IMG/VR virus record: IMGVR_UViG_3300042543_000287
Location: 1 to 37,688 of that record
Length of the DNA stretch: 37,688 nt
Origin: a virus
Strand: one strand, 5' to 3'
Part shown: in pieces, positions 6,888 through 15,333 of the stretch
Numbering within the stretch: position 1 is the stretch's first letter
Layout: each line of letters starts with the position of its first letter
Position numbers and translations under genes: made by a program
The notes under the pieces: model-generated
Seen by the model: only the letters and a program-made list of their open reading frames with translations
Told to the model about the DNA's origin: nothing
The model's database searches: none

Positions 6888-8929
6888 GTTTACTTTCGAA
6901 CATTCGCGAACGGATTGCATACGCAATACAGCCGCAAAAAAATAAAAATCCGAATGCCAGAGGCAGAAGCGATAGGAGTGTCGGCTCTGTTTATTCTGGA
7001 AACGAACTGGATGCCTCCTTGCGAGGAACTGTCTTCGCTTGTTTACAACAAAGAGCGAATGCGTTGGCAAATTTATCATTCGAGGTATATTCAGAGAAGG
7101 ATTACAAAATCGAGGAACTCCCTCGCTCTCATTGGGCGAAGGAACTCCTCGCGAATCCGAATCCATATTTTACACGCTCGCAAGTATTCTCTTATATTGA
7201 AAATTGGCTTTCGATAAATGGCAATTGTTTTATCTGGACTCCGACAAACGGATACAGAGTTCCTCTGCAAATGTGGGCGCTGAATCCGACAAGGGTTCGA
7301 GTAATCAAAGGCTCCGATAATTTTATTGACGGATATATTTATCAGTCAGCGCAGGAAGGTAATATCGCTATTCCCGAGAAGGAAATGATACACCTTGCGA
7401 GAATACACCCCGCAGCGAGACAAGAGGAAATTGTCGGCATGAATATGTTTGGAGTCGGACTCGTTCAAGCGGCGATGCAATATGCGAATATCGATAAAGA
7501 AATTTCTGCCTATCTCGCTCGCTTGTTCAAAAATAATACAGTCCCTCCTCTTATTGCGAAGTATCCCGAGCGATTCGATTACGATGAATGGGAACGCTTG
7601 AAATCCCGCTGGAATGAGGAACTGCCAGATTACAAATTACGAGGTTTGCTTGCTGGAGGTTTGTCTCTCGAATTACCGCCGAAAGGCGAACTCTCGATAA
7701 ATTACGATTCCATTTCCTCCGACACAAGAGCGCAAATCGCTCAAGTATTCGGAGTGCCGCCTGGAATGTTAAATGGAGAATATCAAAACAGAGCAACCGC
7801 AGAGGTGCAATGGGCGATATTCAGACAGAATACAATCGACCCAGAGGCACTCTATATCTCGGAGGAATTTACTCGACACTTTAAGCGCTGGGATGATTCT
7901 CTTTTGGTCGAGGCAGAAAGATTCGTTTACGATGACCCTCTTGTCGATTTACAGAAAGAGGAGTTCGAATTAAAGTGGGGAATTAAAACGATAAATGAAT
8001 CCAGAAAGGAGAGAGGATACGATATTATTTCTGGAGGAGATGTCGCTTTAATTGGAAATGGTTTCGTGCCTTTGGGCGCGATTCCTCCTCCGATAAATGA
8101 GACAGAGAATAGAGGTATCGTAAAAAAAAAAGATAGTGAGGAAATAACGGAGGCAGGATTACTCCAGAATGCCGTAAACTCTCGCATAAATCCCTCTGGA
8201 GAGTCGGAACTGGAAATCCTGACCTCTGATATCAAAGATTACTTTTGGCGCAAATATGACGGATTAACAGAGAAAAACGCAATATCGATTAAACGGGTTG
8301 TCGATTCTGCATTCATGGAAATTCAGAAAGATATCCTCGAAAGAGTCGGAATAGGAGGAACGGATATATCGGATATCTCGATTACTCCAGAGCAAATCTC
8401 GAAATATCAAAATGCGGTAAACGAATCGTGTCAAGTTATTAAAAGAGAACTCGCAAAGGAACTCGGTGTCGAAGTGGATAAATTACCTCCAGCAATAAAC
8501 AATTATATTTCTGGAGTCACGCAAGAAAGTGGAAATAAAATCTCGGAATCTATCGGAGCGATTAAAACAGAGGTGCAGTCAGAACTTGTAAAATTATCTG
8601 GAGAGGAACCCTCTGTAATCGAGAAGGCGCTCAAAGCGAGGTTTAATACCTTGTTGCCCTCGAGAGCAAAAACGATAGCGAATACCACGAGCGCAAACGC
8701 AACAAGTGCCGTGCAATATACCATGTATCGAGAGAACGGATTTAAGTCCGTATGGCTCACGCAAAGAGATGGCAAAGTTCGCCCTTCGCACCTCTCTGTC
8801 GATGGTCAATATCCGAATGAGTCAGGATATTTTATTGTCGGAGGAGAACAAACTACTCGACCGCTCGGAGATGGTTTGTCCGCAAGGAACGCAGTTAATT
8901 GCCGTTGTCAATTATTTCCAGAGAGGTAA
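6884..8929 (+). CDS. Portal protein fused to MuF-like head protein
   Basis: A 681-residue fusion. Residues 1-410 are an HK97-type portal: ELDASLRGTVFACLQQRANALANL, then SINGNCFIW, PLQMWALNPTRVRV, FGVPPGMLNG and NRATAEVQW. Residues about 430-681 are helical and end in a Mu gpF-like minor head domain: TIANTTSANATS, VWLTQRDGKVRPSHLSVDG and AVNCRCQL. Portal and MuF genes are usually adjacent, and fusions are known. The portal forms the 12-mer DNA channel; the MuF part is probably inside the head. The start overlaps terL (ATGA). The next gene begins four bases after the stop. Confidence 0.9.
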   Translation: MSLLSNIRERIAYAIQPQKNKNPNARGRSDRSVGSVYSGNELDASLRGTVFACLQQRANALANLSFEVYSEKDYKIEELPRSHWAKELLANPNPYFTRSQVFSYIENWLSINGNCFIWTPTNGYRVPLQMWALNPTRVRVIKGSDNFIDGYIYQSAQEGNIAIPEKEMIHLARIHPAARQEEIVGMNMFGVGLVQAAMQYANIDKEISAYLARLFKNNTVPPLIAKYPERFDYDEWERLKSRWNEELPDYKLRGLLAGGLSLELPPKGELSINYDSISSDTRAQIAQVFGVPPGMLNGEYQNRATAEVQWAIFRQNTIDPEALYISEEFTRHFKRWDDSLLVEAERFVYDDPLVDLQKEEFELKWGIKTINESRKERGYDIISGGDVALIGNGFVPLGAIPPPINETENRGIVKKKDSEEITEAGLLQNAVNSRINPSGESELEILTSDIKDYFWRKYDGLTEKNAISIKRVVDSAFMEIQKDILERVGIGGTDISDISITPEQISKYQNAVNESCQVIKRELAKELGVEVDKLPPAINNYISGVTQESGNKISESIGAIKTEVQSELVKLSGEEPSVIEKALKARFNTLLPSRAKTIANTTSANATSAVQYTMYRENGFKSVWLTQRDGKVRPSHLSVDGQYPNESGYFIVGGEQTTRPLGDGLSARNAVNCRCQLFPER

Positions 8930-8932
8930 TAA

Positions 8933-10354
8933 ATGGCAGAAGGATATATCCCGACAAAAGGAATGAAAGCAGAGGCAGAAAGAGCGATTAAATGGAAAGA
9001 GGAAGGAAAGAGAGGAGGAACCCGAATAGGACTTACAAGAGCGAGACAGATTATGAGAGGAGAGGAGATTTCTCTCGATGTCGTTCTCCGTATGTATTCC
9101 TATTTCGAAAGGCACTTAATAGATAAACAAGCGGAGGGATTTTATCCTGACGAGGAAGGATACCCGAGTCCCGGTCGAGTCGCTTGGGGCTTGTGGGGAG
9201 GAGATGCTGGACACGATTGGAGTAAAAACATTCGGAATGCAGAACAAAAAAAGAAAGAGGATAAATCTCGAAATATACAAGGAACCGAAATGGAAATTTT
9301 ACAACGGCGATTGCAGATTCTCAAAAAAAATGGATATGGCGAGGATTACGCAGAATACGAAATGGAGGACAAAGAGGAATATGCCGAGAATGATATCTGG
9401 CATTTTACTATTTCAACTCCCGATGTCGATAGATATGGCACGATTATCGTTCCCTCTGGAATCGATTACTCGGCATACATGAGTAATCCGATTGTCCTTG
9501 CGCAACATGATTCGGATAAATGGCCTGTCGGAAAGTGTCTCGGATTCTATTTGAATGGAGAAAATCTCGAGGCAAGTATTCAGATAGAATGCATAACAGA
9601 GGAAGGCAGAACTCTCAATAAATTGATAAACGCAGGTTTTGTAAAGGCGGCATCCGTAGGTATTATCCCTATCGAGTCAGAGGAGCAAACTATCGACGGA
9701 AAGAAAGTGACTGTCTATACAAAATCAGAACTTGTCGAATTTAGTATCGTATCCGTTCCAGCAAACAGAAACGCAGTTATTAAAAGAAATATAAAACAAC
9801 TTATTACAGATTCACTACAAAAATTAAAAAAGGAAATTCGTATGCTGACTCCAGAAATAGAGCAGAAAATCAAAGACGAACTCCTCCCTGCGATACAGGA
9901 AGCCGTAGCGACAGAACTCGCAAATCTGGGATTTACTCCAGAGGAGAGCGATGCTGCTGCCAAAGTATTCGCAGAGGAAGGTGGTAAAAACTTGCTCGCA
10001 TCCCTCGCAGGTGAAGCGATGCCAACGGAAGACCAAATCTCGGAACCTCCAGTAGCCGAGGAACCGGTCGATGTCGTTTCCGAAAATCCTCAAGCCGAGG
10101 AAGTATCCGCAAGTTTCATTCCAGAGGAAATCAGAATCGGAAAGAAAATCGGAGCATCGACTCAAGCGCAGATTACGGAAGGAATGTCCATGATTAAAAA
10201 TGGATACAAGAAAATACAGAATGCGATTACAACAGAGGCAGCGAGAGCTTTCGATTTAGAGGAAGCAATCGAGACACCTGCGAAAGTAGAAAGAGTATTC
10301 TCGCTCAATTTACCAACGCAAAAAACTACTGACGAAATTCTTGAACTTATCTAA
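8933..10354 (+). CDS. Prohead protease with extra N-terminal domain and scaffold-like C-terminus
   Basis: A 473-residue protein with three parts. Residues 1-105 form a basic domain (PTKGMKAEAERAIKWK, LTRARQIM, VAWGLWGGDAG) often found attached to phage proteases. Residues about 125-290 are an HK97/XkdF-like serine protease: VLAQHDSDKWPVGK supplies the His, VKAASVGI the Ser, and EFSIVSVPANRNA is the family signature. Residues about 303-473 are acidic, helical and alanine-rich, as in scaffolding (delta) regions. It lies immediately before the major capsid gene, which it should process during head maturation. An internal ATG at 9842 may start a separate scaffold. Confidence 0.88.
   Translation: MAEGYIPTKGMKAEAERAIKWKEEGKRGGTRIGLTRARQIMRGEEISLDVVLRMYSYFERHLIDKQAEGFYPDEEGYPSPGRVAWGLWGGDAGHDWSKNIRNAEQKKKEDKSRNIQGTEMEILQRRLQILKKNGYGEDYAEYEMEDKEEYAENDIWHFTISTPDVDRYGTIIVPSGIDYSAYMSNPIVLAQHDSDKWPVGKCLGFYLNGENLEASIQIECITEEGRTLNKLINAGFVKAASVGIIPIESEEQTIDGKKVTVYTKSELVEFSIVSVPANRNAVIKRNIKQLITDSLQKLKKEIRMLTPEIEQKIKDELLPAIQEAVATELANLGFTPEESDAAAKVFAEEGGKNLLASLAGEAMPTEDQISEPPVAEEPVDVVSENPQAEEVSASFIPEEIRIGKKIGASTQAQITEGMSMIKNGYKKIQNAITTEAARAFDLEEAIETPAKVERVFSLNLPTQKTTDEILELI
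9842..10354 (+). CDS. Possible nested scaffolding protein, internal start of the protease gene
   Basis: An in-frame ATG (MLTPEIEQK) lies exactly where the protease domain ends and the acidic helical region begins. AAGGAA at 9829-9834 stands about seven bases upstream, a fair ribosome binding site. The product would be 170 residues and share its C-terminus with the protease. This mirrors the lambda C/Nu3 arrangement, where the scaffold is made from an internal start. Expression is inferred, not shown. Confidence 0.4.
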   Translation: MLTPEIEQKIKDELLPAIQEAVATELANLGFTPEESDAAAKVFAEEGGKNLLASLAGEAMPTEDQISEPPVAEEPVDVVSENPQAEEVSASFIPEEIRIGKKIGASTQAQITEGMSMIKNGYKKIQNAITTEAARAFDLEEAIETPAKVERVFSLNLPTQKTTDEILELI

Positions 10355-10371
10355 CAAAGGAAAAAAATACA

Positions 10372-11574
10372 ATGGAAAAAATTATCGTGACAAAAGAGCA
10401 ACTAAAGGAAGTAGTCGACAAGAAAGTAGCGGAGCAAATGCGTTCCGTAAATCCAGTATCGCAGACAACTTCTCCGAATGGTTTTGTAAAAATCAAAGCA
10501 GACCACGACTCAAGAAATGAGAAAGCAAGAATGGTTGCCGATTACATTCTCGCAATTCACAAAGGAAGAGAAGGTGCTGCAGATGAAATCGCACGCAAAG
10601 CGAATGAGAGATATATTACTCGCGCGAACTTTAATACTGGAACCGCATCGCAAGGTGGCGCAGCCGTTCCGCAATTCTGGATTGAGGAAATCATGAATTT
10701 CGCGGATAGATTTGGATACGCAAGAGCGCTCGCAAAAATCTATCCGATGCGGGGGAAAACAGAGAACCTCGTAAGCTCTGGAGCATTTACAGGTGCCGTA
10801 GTTGCGGAAGGTTCTGGATTGACTCTTACTGACTCCGCAAACTTTTTTACGGCAACCGCATTGACCGCTCGTAAAATTGTTGGCGGTGCTATCGTTTCTG
10901 AAGAGCAATTGCAAGATGCGACACCTGCGTTTCTCGATTATGTAGTAAACGGATTGGGTCGCGCTTTGGCAGAAACTGAAGACAAGCAGTTTTTCAATGG
11001 CAGTGGAATTGCGCCGAACTTTACAGGACTTATCGGAACTGCAGGAACGACTGTATCTTTTCAAGGCGGTTCCTCGACTTCTGGCAAAGATACATTCGCA
11101 GAAATCTCATGGAAAGACTTGATTAACTTGCGTTTGTCAATTAACTCCTCTGTCGGTGCGAATGGTGCTTTTGTCGTTCCGCAATCTGTATTCGGATATC
11201 TCATGAAAGAGACTGACTCTGTAAACGGTCGCCCGATTTTCGATATGGTAAAACCTCTCGATGTCCCTGCGATTGGACTCACAGCGCTCGAGGGCAATAC
11301 CTATGTATCGATAACAGGAAGACCTATGCATGTCGTTCCAGATTCTCTATTCCCAACAAGCGCAGTATCAACTGCCTCCGCAATTTATTGTGACTTCTCA
11401 CAATTTACAGTCATGGGTATTAGAGAGGATATCTCTATTAATGAATACAAAGAATACTTTGGCGCAACTGGTTTGGGCGGCACTCATCAAAAAGGTATCG
11501 AGGTTGTCGAGCGTGTTGCGTTCGCATTCCCTGCTCCGAGTGCAATTGGTATTTTGAAGACATCCGCAAGTTAA
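10372..11574 (+). CDS. Major capsid protein, HK97 family
   Basis: A 400-residue HK97-fold capsid protein. A short helical delta-like region (about residues 1-65, with EKARMVADYILA) is followed by QGGAAVPQFWIEEIM, the typical start of the mature N-arm region, and by ALAKIYPMRG, GAIVSEEQLQDA, ALAETEDKQFFNGSG, GAFVVPQSVFGYL, GRPMHVVPDSLF and GIREDISI, in family order. An AAAGGA ribosome binding site precedes the ATG. Codon choice is less biased than in neighbouring genes (more GGT, GTT, GCT and fewer CTGGA words), as expected for the most highly expressed virion gene. Confidence 0.93.
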   Translation: MEKIIVTKEQLKEVVDKKVAEQMRSVNPVSQTTSPNGFVKIKADHDSRNEKARMVADYILAIHKGREGAADEIARKANERYITRANFNTGTASQGGAAVPQFWIEEIMNFADRFGYARALAKIYPMRGKTENLVSSGAFTGAVVAEGSGLTLTDSANFFTATALTARKIVGGAIVSEEQLQDATPAFLDYVVNGLGRALAETEDKQFFNGSGIAPNFTGLIGTAGTTVSFQGGSSTSGKDTFAEISWKDLINLRLSINSSVGANGAFVVPQSVFGYLMKETDSVNGRPIFDMVKPLDVPAIGLTALEGNTYVSITGRPMHVVPDSLFPTSAVSTASAIYCDFSQFTVMGIREDISINEYKEYFGATGLGGTHQKGIEVVERVAFAFPAPSAIGILKTSAS

Positions 11575-11584
11575 GAGGTAAAAT

Positions 11585-11743
11585 ATGTTAAAAGATATTT
11601 TTCTCCTCCAGCAATATAATGGAGTATCCGCAGGACAATACACGCAAGTGTCAGAGGAAATCGCGGAGAAACTTATTGCGGAAGGTATTGCGAAAAGCGA
11701 TACAGCAAAACAAAACAAAACAGAAACAAAGAAAGGAAAATAA
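11585..11743 (+). CDS. Small head-joining-type protein
   Basis: A 52-residue frame (MLKDIFLLQQYN...), not in any named family I can assign. A ribosome binding site (AGAGG) precedes the ATG. The N-terminal half looks folded (VSAGQYTQVSEEIAEKLI) and the C-terminus is a run of Lys, Asn and Thr. Small proteins in this place, between capsid and the gp6-like connector, are common and often resemble the HeH or capsid-stabilising type. Position and coupling, with three bases to the next ATG, support it as real. Confidence 0.7.
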   Translation: MLKDIFLLQQYNGVSAGQYTQVSEEIAEKLIAEGIAKSDTAKQNKTETKKGK

Positions 11744-11746
11744 ATA

Positions 11747-12370
11747 ATGTTTACGAGTCAATTCCCTCGACAATTTAATGCTGTATTATCTTTCTTGAAT
11801 CTCGCAGTAAACGGAGACCCAAGCGAGGAGGATATCGCATTATATGAATGGCTCGACAACATTATAGAAACTTGCTATGCGGAGGCTGAATCGTATTGCG
11901 GTCAGCCTCTCCGTAGCAATTCAGTAATTTTCTATTTTCAAGCGGAGAAAGGAATCGAGAATTACGCAAACGGAAATCGCACAAAGTTTATCCCCTATAA
12001 TGTGAATACTTCTCTCTCTGGAGTTCAATGGAGGGATAATGACTTCGATACTTTCCAGAATGTTAATGCGAGTCTATATTTATGGAAAGCAGAGAATTAT
12101 GGAAATTATCTTATCTATCGAGAGAAAAACAAAGGAGAATTTAAGATTACTTTATCCTCTGGATATTCAGATGCGAATATGCCTTATACAATTTTACAGG
12201 GCATTTCAGAAATGGTATCGCTTGTTTATCGTTCCTCTCCGATTGGCGGGAACTGGTTTGGATTAAATTCCGTAGCAAGTGGAGGCGCTGGGCAAACGGT
12301 CAATGCTTCGCTCAAAGAGGATATCGGCTGGAAAAAGTATTTCGGTTTGTATGTTATTCCGACCGTATAA
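11747..12370 (+). CDS. Head-tail connector (gp6-like adaptor)
   Basis: A 207-residue protein placed directly after the capsid genes. The N-terminal half is helical, with WLDNIIETCYAEAESYCGQPL resembling the gp6/DUF3199-type adaptor helices that plug the portal. A beta-rich insertion (FIPYNVNTSLSGVQW) and a C-terminal segment SEMVSLVYRSSP follow. The role, as part of the ring that joins portal to tail, comes from synteny and helix pattern, not from a diagnostic motif. It abuts the next gene with no gap. Confidence 0.7.
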   Translation: MFTSQFPRQFNAVLSFLNLAVNGDPSEEDIALYEWLDNIIETCYAEAESYCGQPLRSNSVIFYFQAEKGIENYANGNRTKFIPYNVNTSLSGVQWRDNDFDTFQNVNASLYLWKAENYGNYLIYREKNKGEFKITLSSGYSDANMPYTILQGISEMVSLVYRSSPIGGNWFGLNSVASGGAGQTVNASLKEDIGWKKYFGLYVIPTV

Positions 12371-12853
12371 ATGAGTGCTTTAGATTTATCCCGAATATAT
12401 GAGAACGCTGCGAAAACAATCGCTGCGGATTGGCAATCGTATATCGGGACTTATATGAAAAAAACTACCCTCGACTTGACAACGCTCAAGACAAAGGAGG
12501 GAAAAAGAAATCCGAATACGGGCGAAGGAACCCTCCGATTATTGACCGGAAAATTATTTCGTTCCTTCTCTCCAAAGAGAGAGACAGATGGAAATATCTA
12601 TAAAATAGATACGACAAATAATGGATTCGAACTTACCTACGGCAGTTCCGTAGTTTACGCTGCGATACATGAATACGGAGGAAACGCTGGAAAGAATCTT
12701 GCGGCAAAGATACCTGCGAGACCTTACTTTAATCCAGCGATAGAAAAATGGAAAAATGAGAAGCAAGATATACAGACACTTAAAATTAAATTTGAAATTA
12801 TAGAGGCATTAAAGGTATGGCTCGAGAGTCAGAAATCCTCCAGTCCGTTGTAA
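12371..12853 (+). CDS. Tail completion / virion morphogenesis protein (Mu gpG or HK97 gp10-like)
   Basis: A 160-residue protein. TLRLLTGKLFRSF, then VVYAAIHEYGG and IPARPYFNPAIEKW, is the typical pattern of the phage virion-morphogenesis / HK97 gp10-like family, which acts at the head-tail or tail-completion step. It overlaps the following gene by 37 bases in another frame. Confidence 0.82.
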   Translation: MSALDLSRIYENAAKTIAADWQSYIGTYMKKTTLDLTTLKTKEGKRNPNTGEGTLRLLTGKLFRSFSPKRETDGNIYKIDTTNNGFELTYGSSVVYAAIHEYGGNAGKNLAAKIPARPYFNPAIEKWKNEKQDIQTLKIKFEIIEALKVWLESQKSSSPL

Positions 12854-13278
12854 ATCAATTATCGATAATATCTGGAATCAGAGTATATCCGCAGGTGCTT
12901 ATCGATAAATGGAATACCTATCAATTTGATTACGCAGGCGTTCTCGCTTGTGAGGATAATAGAGAGGTAATAAATCTCGAGGACGATTCTGCTCTCGCTA
13001 ACAAGGGAACGATAGATATCTATATTCTCTCTGGAGTGCAGACAAAAAAACAAAATACAGGAAAGGCAAACCTCCGAGAGAAACTTGCGAATCTATCGGA
13101 GGAGATAGAATGGAAACTCCATAATTTTAAGCCTCCGATGTATAATTCAGATTTCGAGACAACCTATTTTTCCCCTCTCCAGTTTGTCTCGAATCAAGTG
13201 GCAACATATTCGGACGATGAAACGAAAGGAATCTCTCTATCGATATTCCGTTCCGTTTATTACAGAGGCGATAAATGA
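12817..13278 (+). CDS. Putative tail terminator protein
   Basis: A 153-residue protein in the usual tail-terminator position, between the gp10-like protein and the tail tube gene. The N-terminal helix and VNQLSIISGIRVYP are typical of tail terminators. A central beta-rich section (GTIDIYILSGVQ) is followed by a helix (LREKLANLSEEIEWKL). The start lies 37 bases inside the preceding gene, with AAAGG just upstream. It overlaps the glycosyltransferase start by four bases (ATGA). Confidence 0.65.
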   Translation: MARESEILQSVVNQLSIISGIRVYPQVLIDKWNTYQFDYAGVLACEDNREVINLEDDSALANKGTIDIYILSGVQTKKQNTGKANLREKLANLSEEIEWKLHNFKPPMYNSDFETTYFSPLQFVSNQVATYSDDETKGISLSIFRSVYYRGDK

Positions 13279-13976
13279 AACTATCTATCTGCGTTATTCA
13301 TGAGAAGGGAGGGAGTTTAATCGAGTGGAGAAATTCGATTCCGTTCTCGGATACTCTGGATATTGAAATCGTGGCACTCCAGACATCCGTTAATACCTCC
13401 ATAAATACGCCCAGAGCAACGGAAATAGGTCGAGGCGATAATTTGGTCGCACTATCTATGGAATACCCCTCTTATTACGATTATTTCGATTTTTCGGAAT
13501 GCCGTAATTATCTGGATTCCAAAGCGAGCGGGGACTGGATTTTACACCTCGACTCCGATGAAAGAATCGTAAATACTCCAGAGGATTTCTCTGATTACAT
13601 TCGAGCGATAAACGAAACCAATGCGGATGCGGCGTGGATATCCATTGCGGGAGTATCGAGAGAGGAACTGGAGGAGAAACCTTATGCAAAGAGGTATAAT
13701 ATCCCTGCCCTCCGATTGCATCGAAAATCGGCGGGACTTTACTGGAGTGGAATCTGCCATGAAACTCTCGATTTATCGGAAGGAGAAATTATTACCGCAG
13801 ATACCGAAATTCATGTCCTACATTCTGGATATGCGATAGAGAGAAAAGAAATGAGAGATAAACTGGAACGGAATGGCAAACTCATGGTGCGAGAATACTC
13901 GAGAAGCAAAACAGATAGAAACTGGTCTTACTTAAAAGAGACAATATCATTATTAAACAATTTTGAAAAGAGGTAA
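13275..13976 (+). CDS. Family 2-type glycosyltransferase inside the tail operon
   Basis: A 233-residue GT-A-fold glycosyltransferase-like protein. MKLSICVIHEK is the first beta strand of the nucleotide-sugar fold. NYLDSKASGDWILHLDSDERI contains the metal-binding DxD motif, DSD at 93-95. The pattern PALRLHRKSAGLYWSGICHE, then VLHSGYA, matches the C-terminal acceptor region of GT2 proteins of the SunS-like type. It is short but has the expected core. The start overlaps the tail terminator, and the major tail gene follows three bases after the stop. A virion or host-surface target is possible. The location favours tail or capsid protein glycosylation (inference). Confidence 0.8.
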   Translation: MKLSICVIHEKGGSLIEWRNSIPFSDTLDIEIVALQTSVNTSINTPRATEIGRGDNLVALSMEYPSYYDYFDFSECRNYLDSKASGDWILHLDSDERIVNTPEDFSDYIRAINETNADAAWISIAGVSREELEEKPYAKRYNIPALRLHRKSAGLYWSGICHETLDLSEGEIITADTEIHVLHSGYAIERKEMRDKLERNGKLMVREYSRSKTDRNWSYLKETISLLNNFEKR

Positions 13977-13979
13977 ATC

Positions 13980-14525
13980 ATGATAGTAGGCGGCGCAAAT
14001 AAAAGCGTTTTTTTTACTGCAAATGAAACGACAAATACGCTCGGAACGACAATCGAGTTTTCAATGATTAAAAAAATCAAGACATCGATTACTCGCACTT
14101 CGTTCACAATCGACCAGAACGAAGACAACGAGGAACTCTCTGACTTTCTCGATGCGTATGCTCCAAAAAATCAAGCAACGCCAGACACGGGCGAATATGA
14201 GAACGGAGAAAAATTTAATTCTGGAAATGCATCTGCTCCGACTCTCCTTCAGATAGTTTACGGAGGTGTCGATACAAAAGTTACTCCGAATAAGCGCAAG
14301 GTAGTATTAATGCTTTGTAGACTCATGCAGGATTCGGGTTCCTTTGACCAAGAGTCAGGTAAATACACAAAACCGAAAGTGTCTGGAGATGTCGTAAATC
14401 CAGATGCCGACATGGCGGTTCCCGCAACATATTTCGATACTACTCTCGTCACTGGAGCGGGTCCAGTTACGATTCCGAAATTATACGGATATAAAGAGGT
14501 ATGGATAGAGGCGGTAGGCGTTTAA
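13980..14525 (+). CDS. Major tail (tube) protein
   Basis: A 181-residue protein just upstream of a terminator and the tail chaperone pair, the standard site of the tail tube gene. It is beta-rich, with TTNTLGTTIEFSMIKK, SFTIDQNEDNEELSDF and a C-terminal LYGYKEVWIEAVGV, and has balanced codon use as in the capsid gene. No diagnostic motif. The call is based on size, order and composition. Confidence 0.72.
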   Translation: MIVGGANKSVFFTANETTNTLGTTIEFSMIKKIKTSITRTSFTIDQNEDNEELSDFLDAYAPKNQATPDTGEYENGEKFNSGNASAPTLLQIVYGGVDTKVTPNKRKVVLMLCRLMQDSGSFDQESGKYTKPKVSGDVVNPDADMAVPATYFDTTLVTGAGPVTIPKLYGYKEVWIEAVGV

Positions 14526-14534
14526 TAAAACAAA

Positions 14535-14574
14535 AAGAGGGTTGTCATTCGGCAGCCCTCTTATTTAATTTTTT
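14535..14574 (+). terminator. Intrinsic terminator after the major tail gene
   Basis: AAGAGGGTTGTC (14535-14546) pairs with GGCAGCCCTCTT (14551-14562), with two G-T wobbles and an ATTC loop. A T-rich tract (14563-14574) follows. Placed between the tube gene and the chaperones, it would lower transcription of the downstream low-copy tail genes. Confidence 0.8.
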
Positions 14575-14589
14575 ATCTGGAGACAAAAC

Positions 14590-15087
14590 ATGAAACTACA
14601 CTACAATGGCAAAGAGCATGAGGTCGCTCTATATTCAAAATTGACACCTGCGCTTTACGATATCGTGACTCCCTTATTACAGGAACTTGCGAATACACAA
14701 GGCGCATCGAGTGCAGCAGAGGCAGAAATACTCGAGAAGGTTTTTGCGAATGAGACATTAGCACAGAAAGTAGACTTAACGAAAGGCAAAGATGCGTTTA
14801 CGGATATTCTCGGAGATTTTAAGTTTCAAGAAATCGTAAAAACGGCATATCTCAAAATTCGTGCAAATCTATTCGAGGTAATAAATATCGATTCGATTAC
14901 GATTCCCAAAATAATCGAGTTCACAAAACAAGTAATCGATATTAAACTCATTACAGATGCAGAGTTATTAAACGCAATAAATACTCCTTCCGATTCTGAA
15001 TTTTGGCAAGAGCAGGATATCGATTCTATTCTGGATGCCCTCAAATTTTTTCGTGAATCGGTATGCAGAAGAATCAAACTTTTGTGA
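14590..15087 (+). CDS. Tail assembly chaperone, upstream frame (gpG-like)
   Basis: A 165-residue mostly helical protein between the tail tube and tape measure genes, the invariant site of the tail assembly chaperone. The start follows CTGGAGACAAAAC, with GGAG eight bases from the ATG. The last 53 bases overlap the next frame, which lies +1. It is expected to coat the tape measure before tube polymerisation. A run of aaa ttt ttt cgt at 15043-15054 lies in the overlap. Confidence 0.78.
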   Translation: MKLHYNGKEHEVALYSKLTPALYDIVTPLLQELANTQGASSAAEAEILEKVFANETLAQKVDLTKGKDAFTDILGDFKFQEIVKTAYLKIRANLFEVINIDSITIPKIIEFTKQVIDIKLITDAELLNAINTPSDSEFWQEQDIDSILDALKFFRESVCRRIKLL

Positions 15088-15331
15088 ATATCTCCTTTCG
15101 GAATTAGTCGTATTTAATGACCCTGCTGATGATGAATACGAGGAGGAGGAATCAGAGGCGCAGTATTATTTAGGAAATGATTTATCTGGAGCATTCTGGA
15201 TTTTCGCAAATGTTGCGGGAGGGAATGTAGATACTTTTTTACGCTTGTATTATGACACCTCCAGAGTCGATGTCGTAAAATCTCTGGCATATTCGCAAAC
15301 CTATATTAAGATTCAAAACAAGAGAAGATAA
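15035..15331 (+). CDS. Tail assembly chaperone, frameshift extension (gpT-like)
   Basis: An open frame in +1 relative to the upstream chaperone, continuing to three bases before the tape measure ATG. Beyond the overlap it encodes an acidic segment (DDEYEEEE) and a helical tail ending in IKIQNKRR. The ATG at 15035 has no ribosome binding site. It is probably reached by programmed frameshifting from the upstream frame to give a fusion of about 245 residues, as in lambda gpGT. Bounds are those of the open frame; the true fusion would start at 14590. Confidence 0.65.
   Translation: MPSNFFVNRYAEESNFCEYLLSELVVFNDPADDEYEEEESEAQYYLGNDLSGAFWIFANVAGGNVDTFLRLYYDTSRVDVVKSLAYSQTYIKIQNKRR
15043..15054 (+). 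promoter_or_regulatory. Candidate programmed frameshift site
   Basis: The codons aaa ttt ttt cgt lie in the 53-base overlap of the two chaperone frames. A Phe tRNA on the second ttt can slip +1 onto ttc. A -2 slip on the six T would give the same frame. No clear downstream pseudoknot is visible by eye. Confidence 0.45.
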
Positions 15332-15333
15332 TT

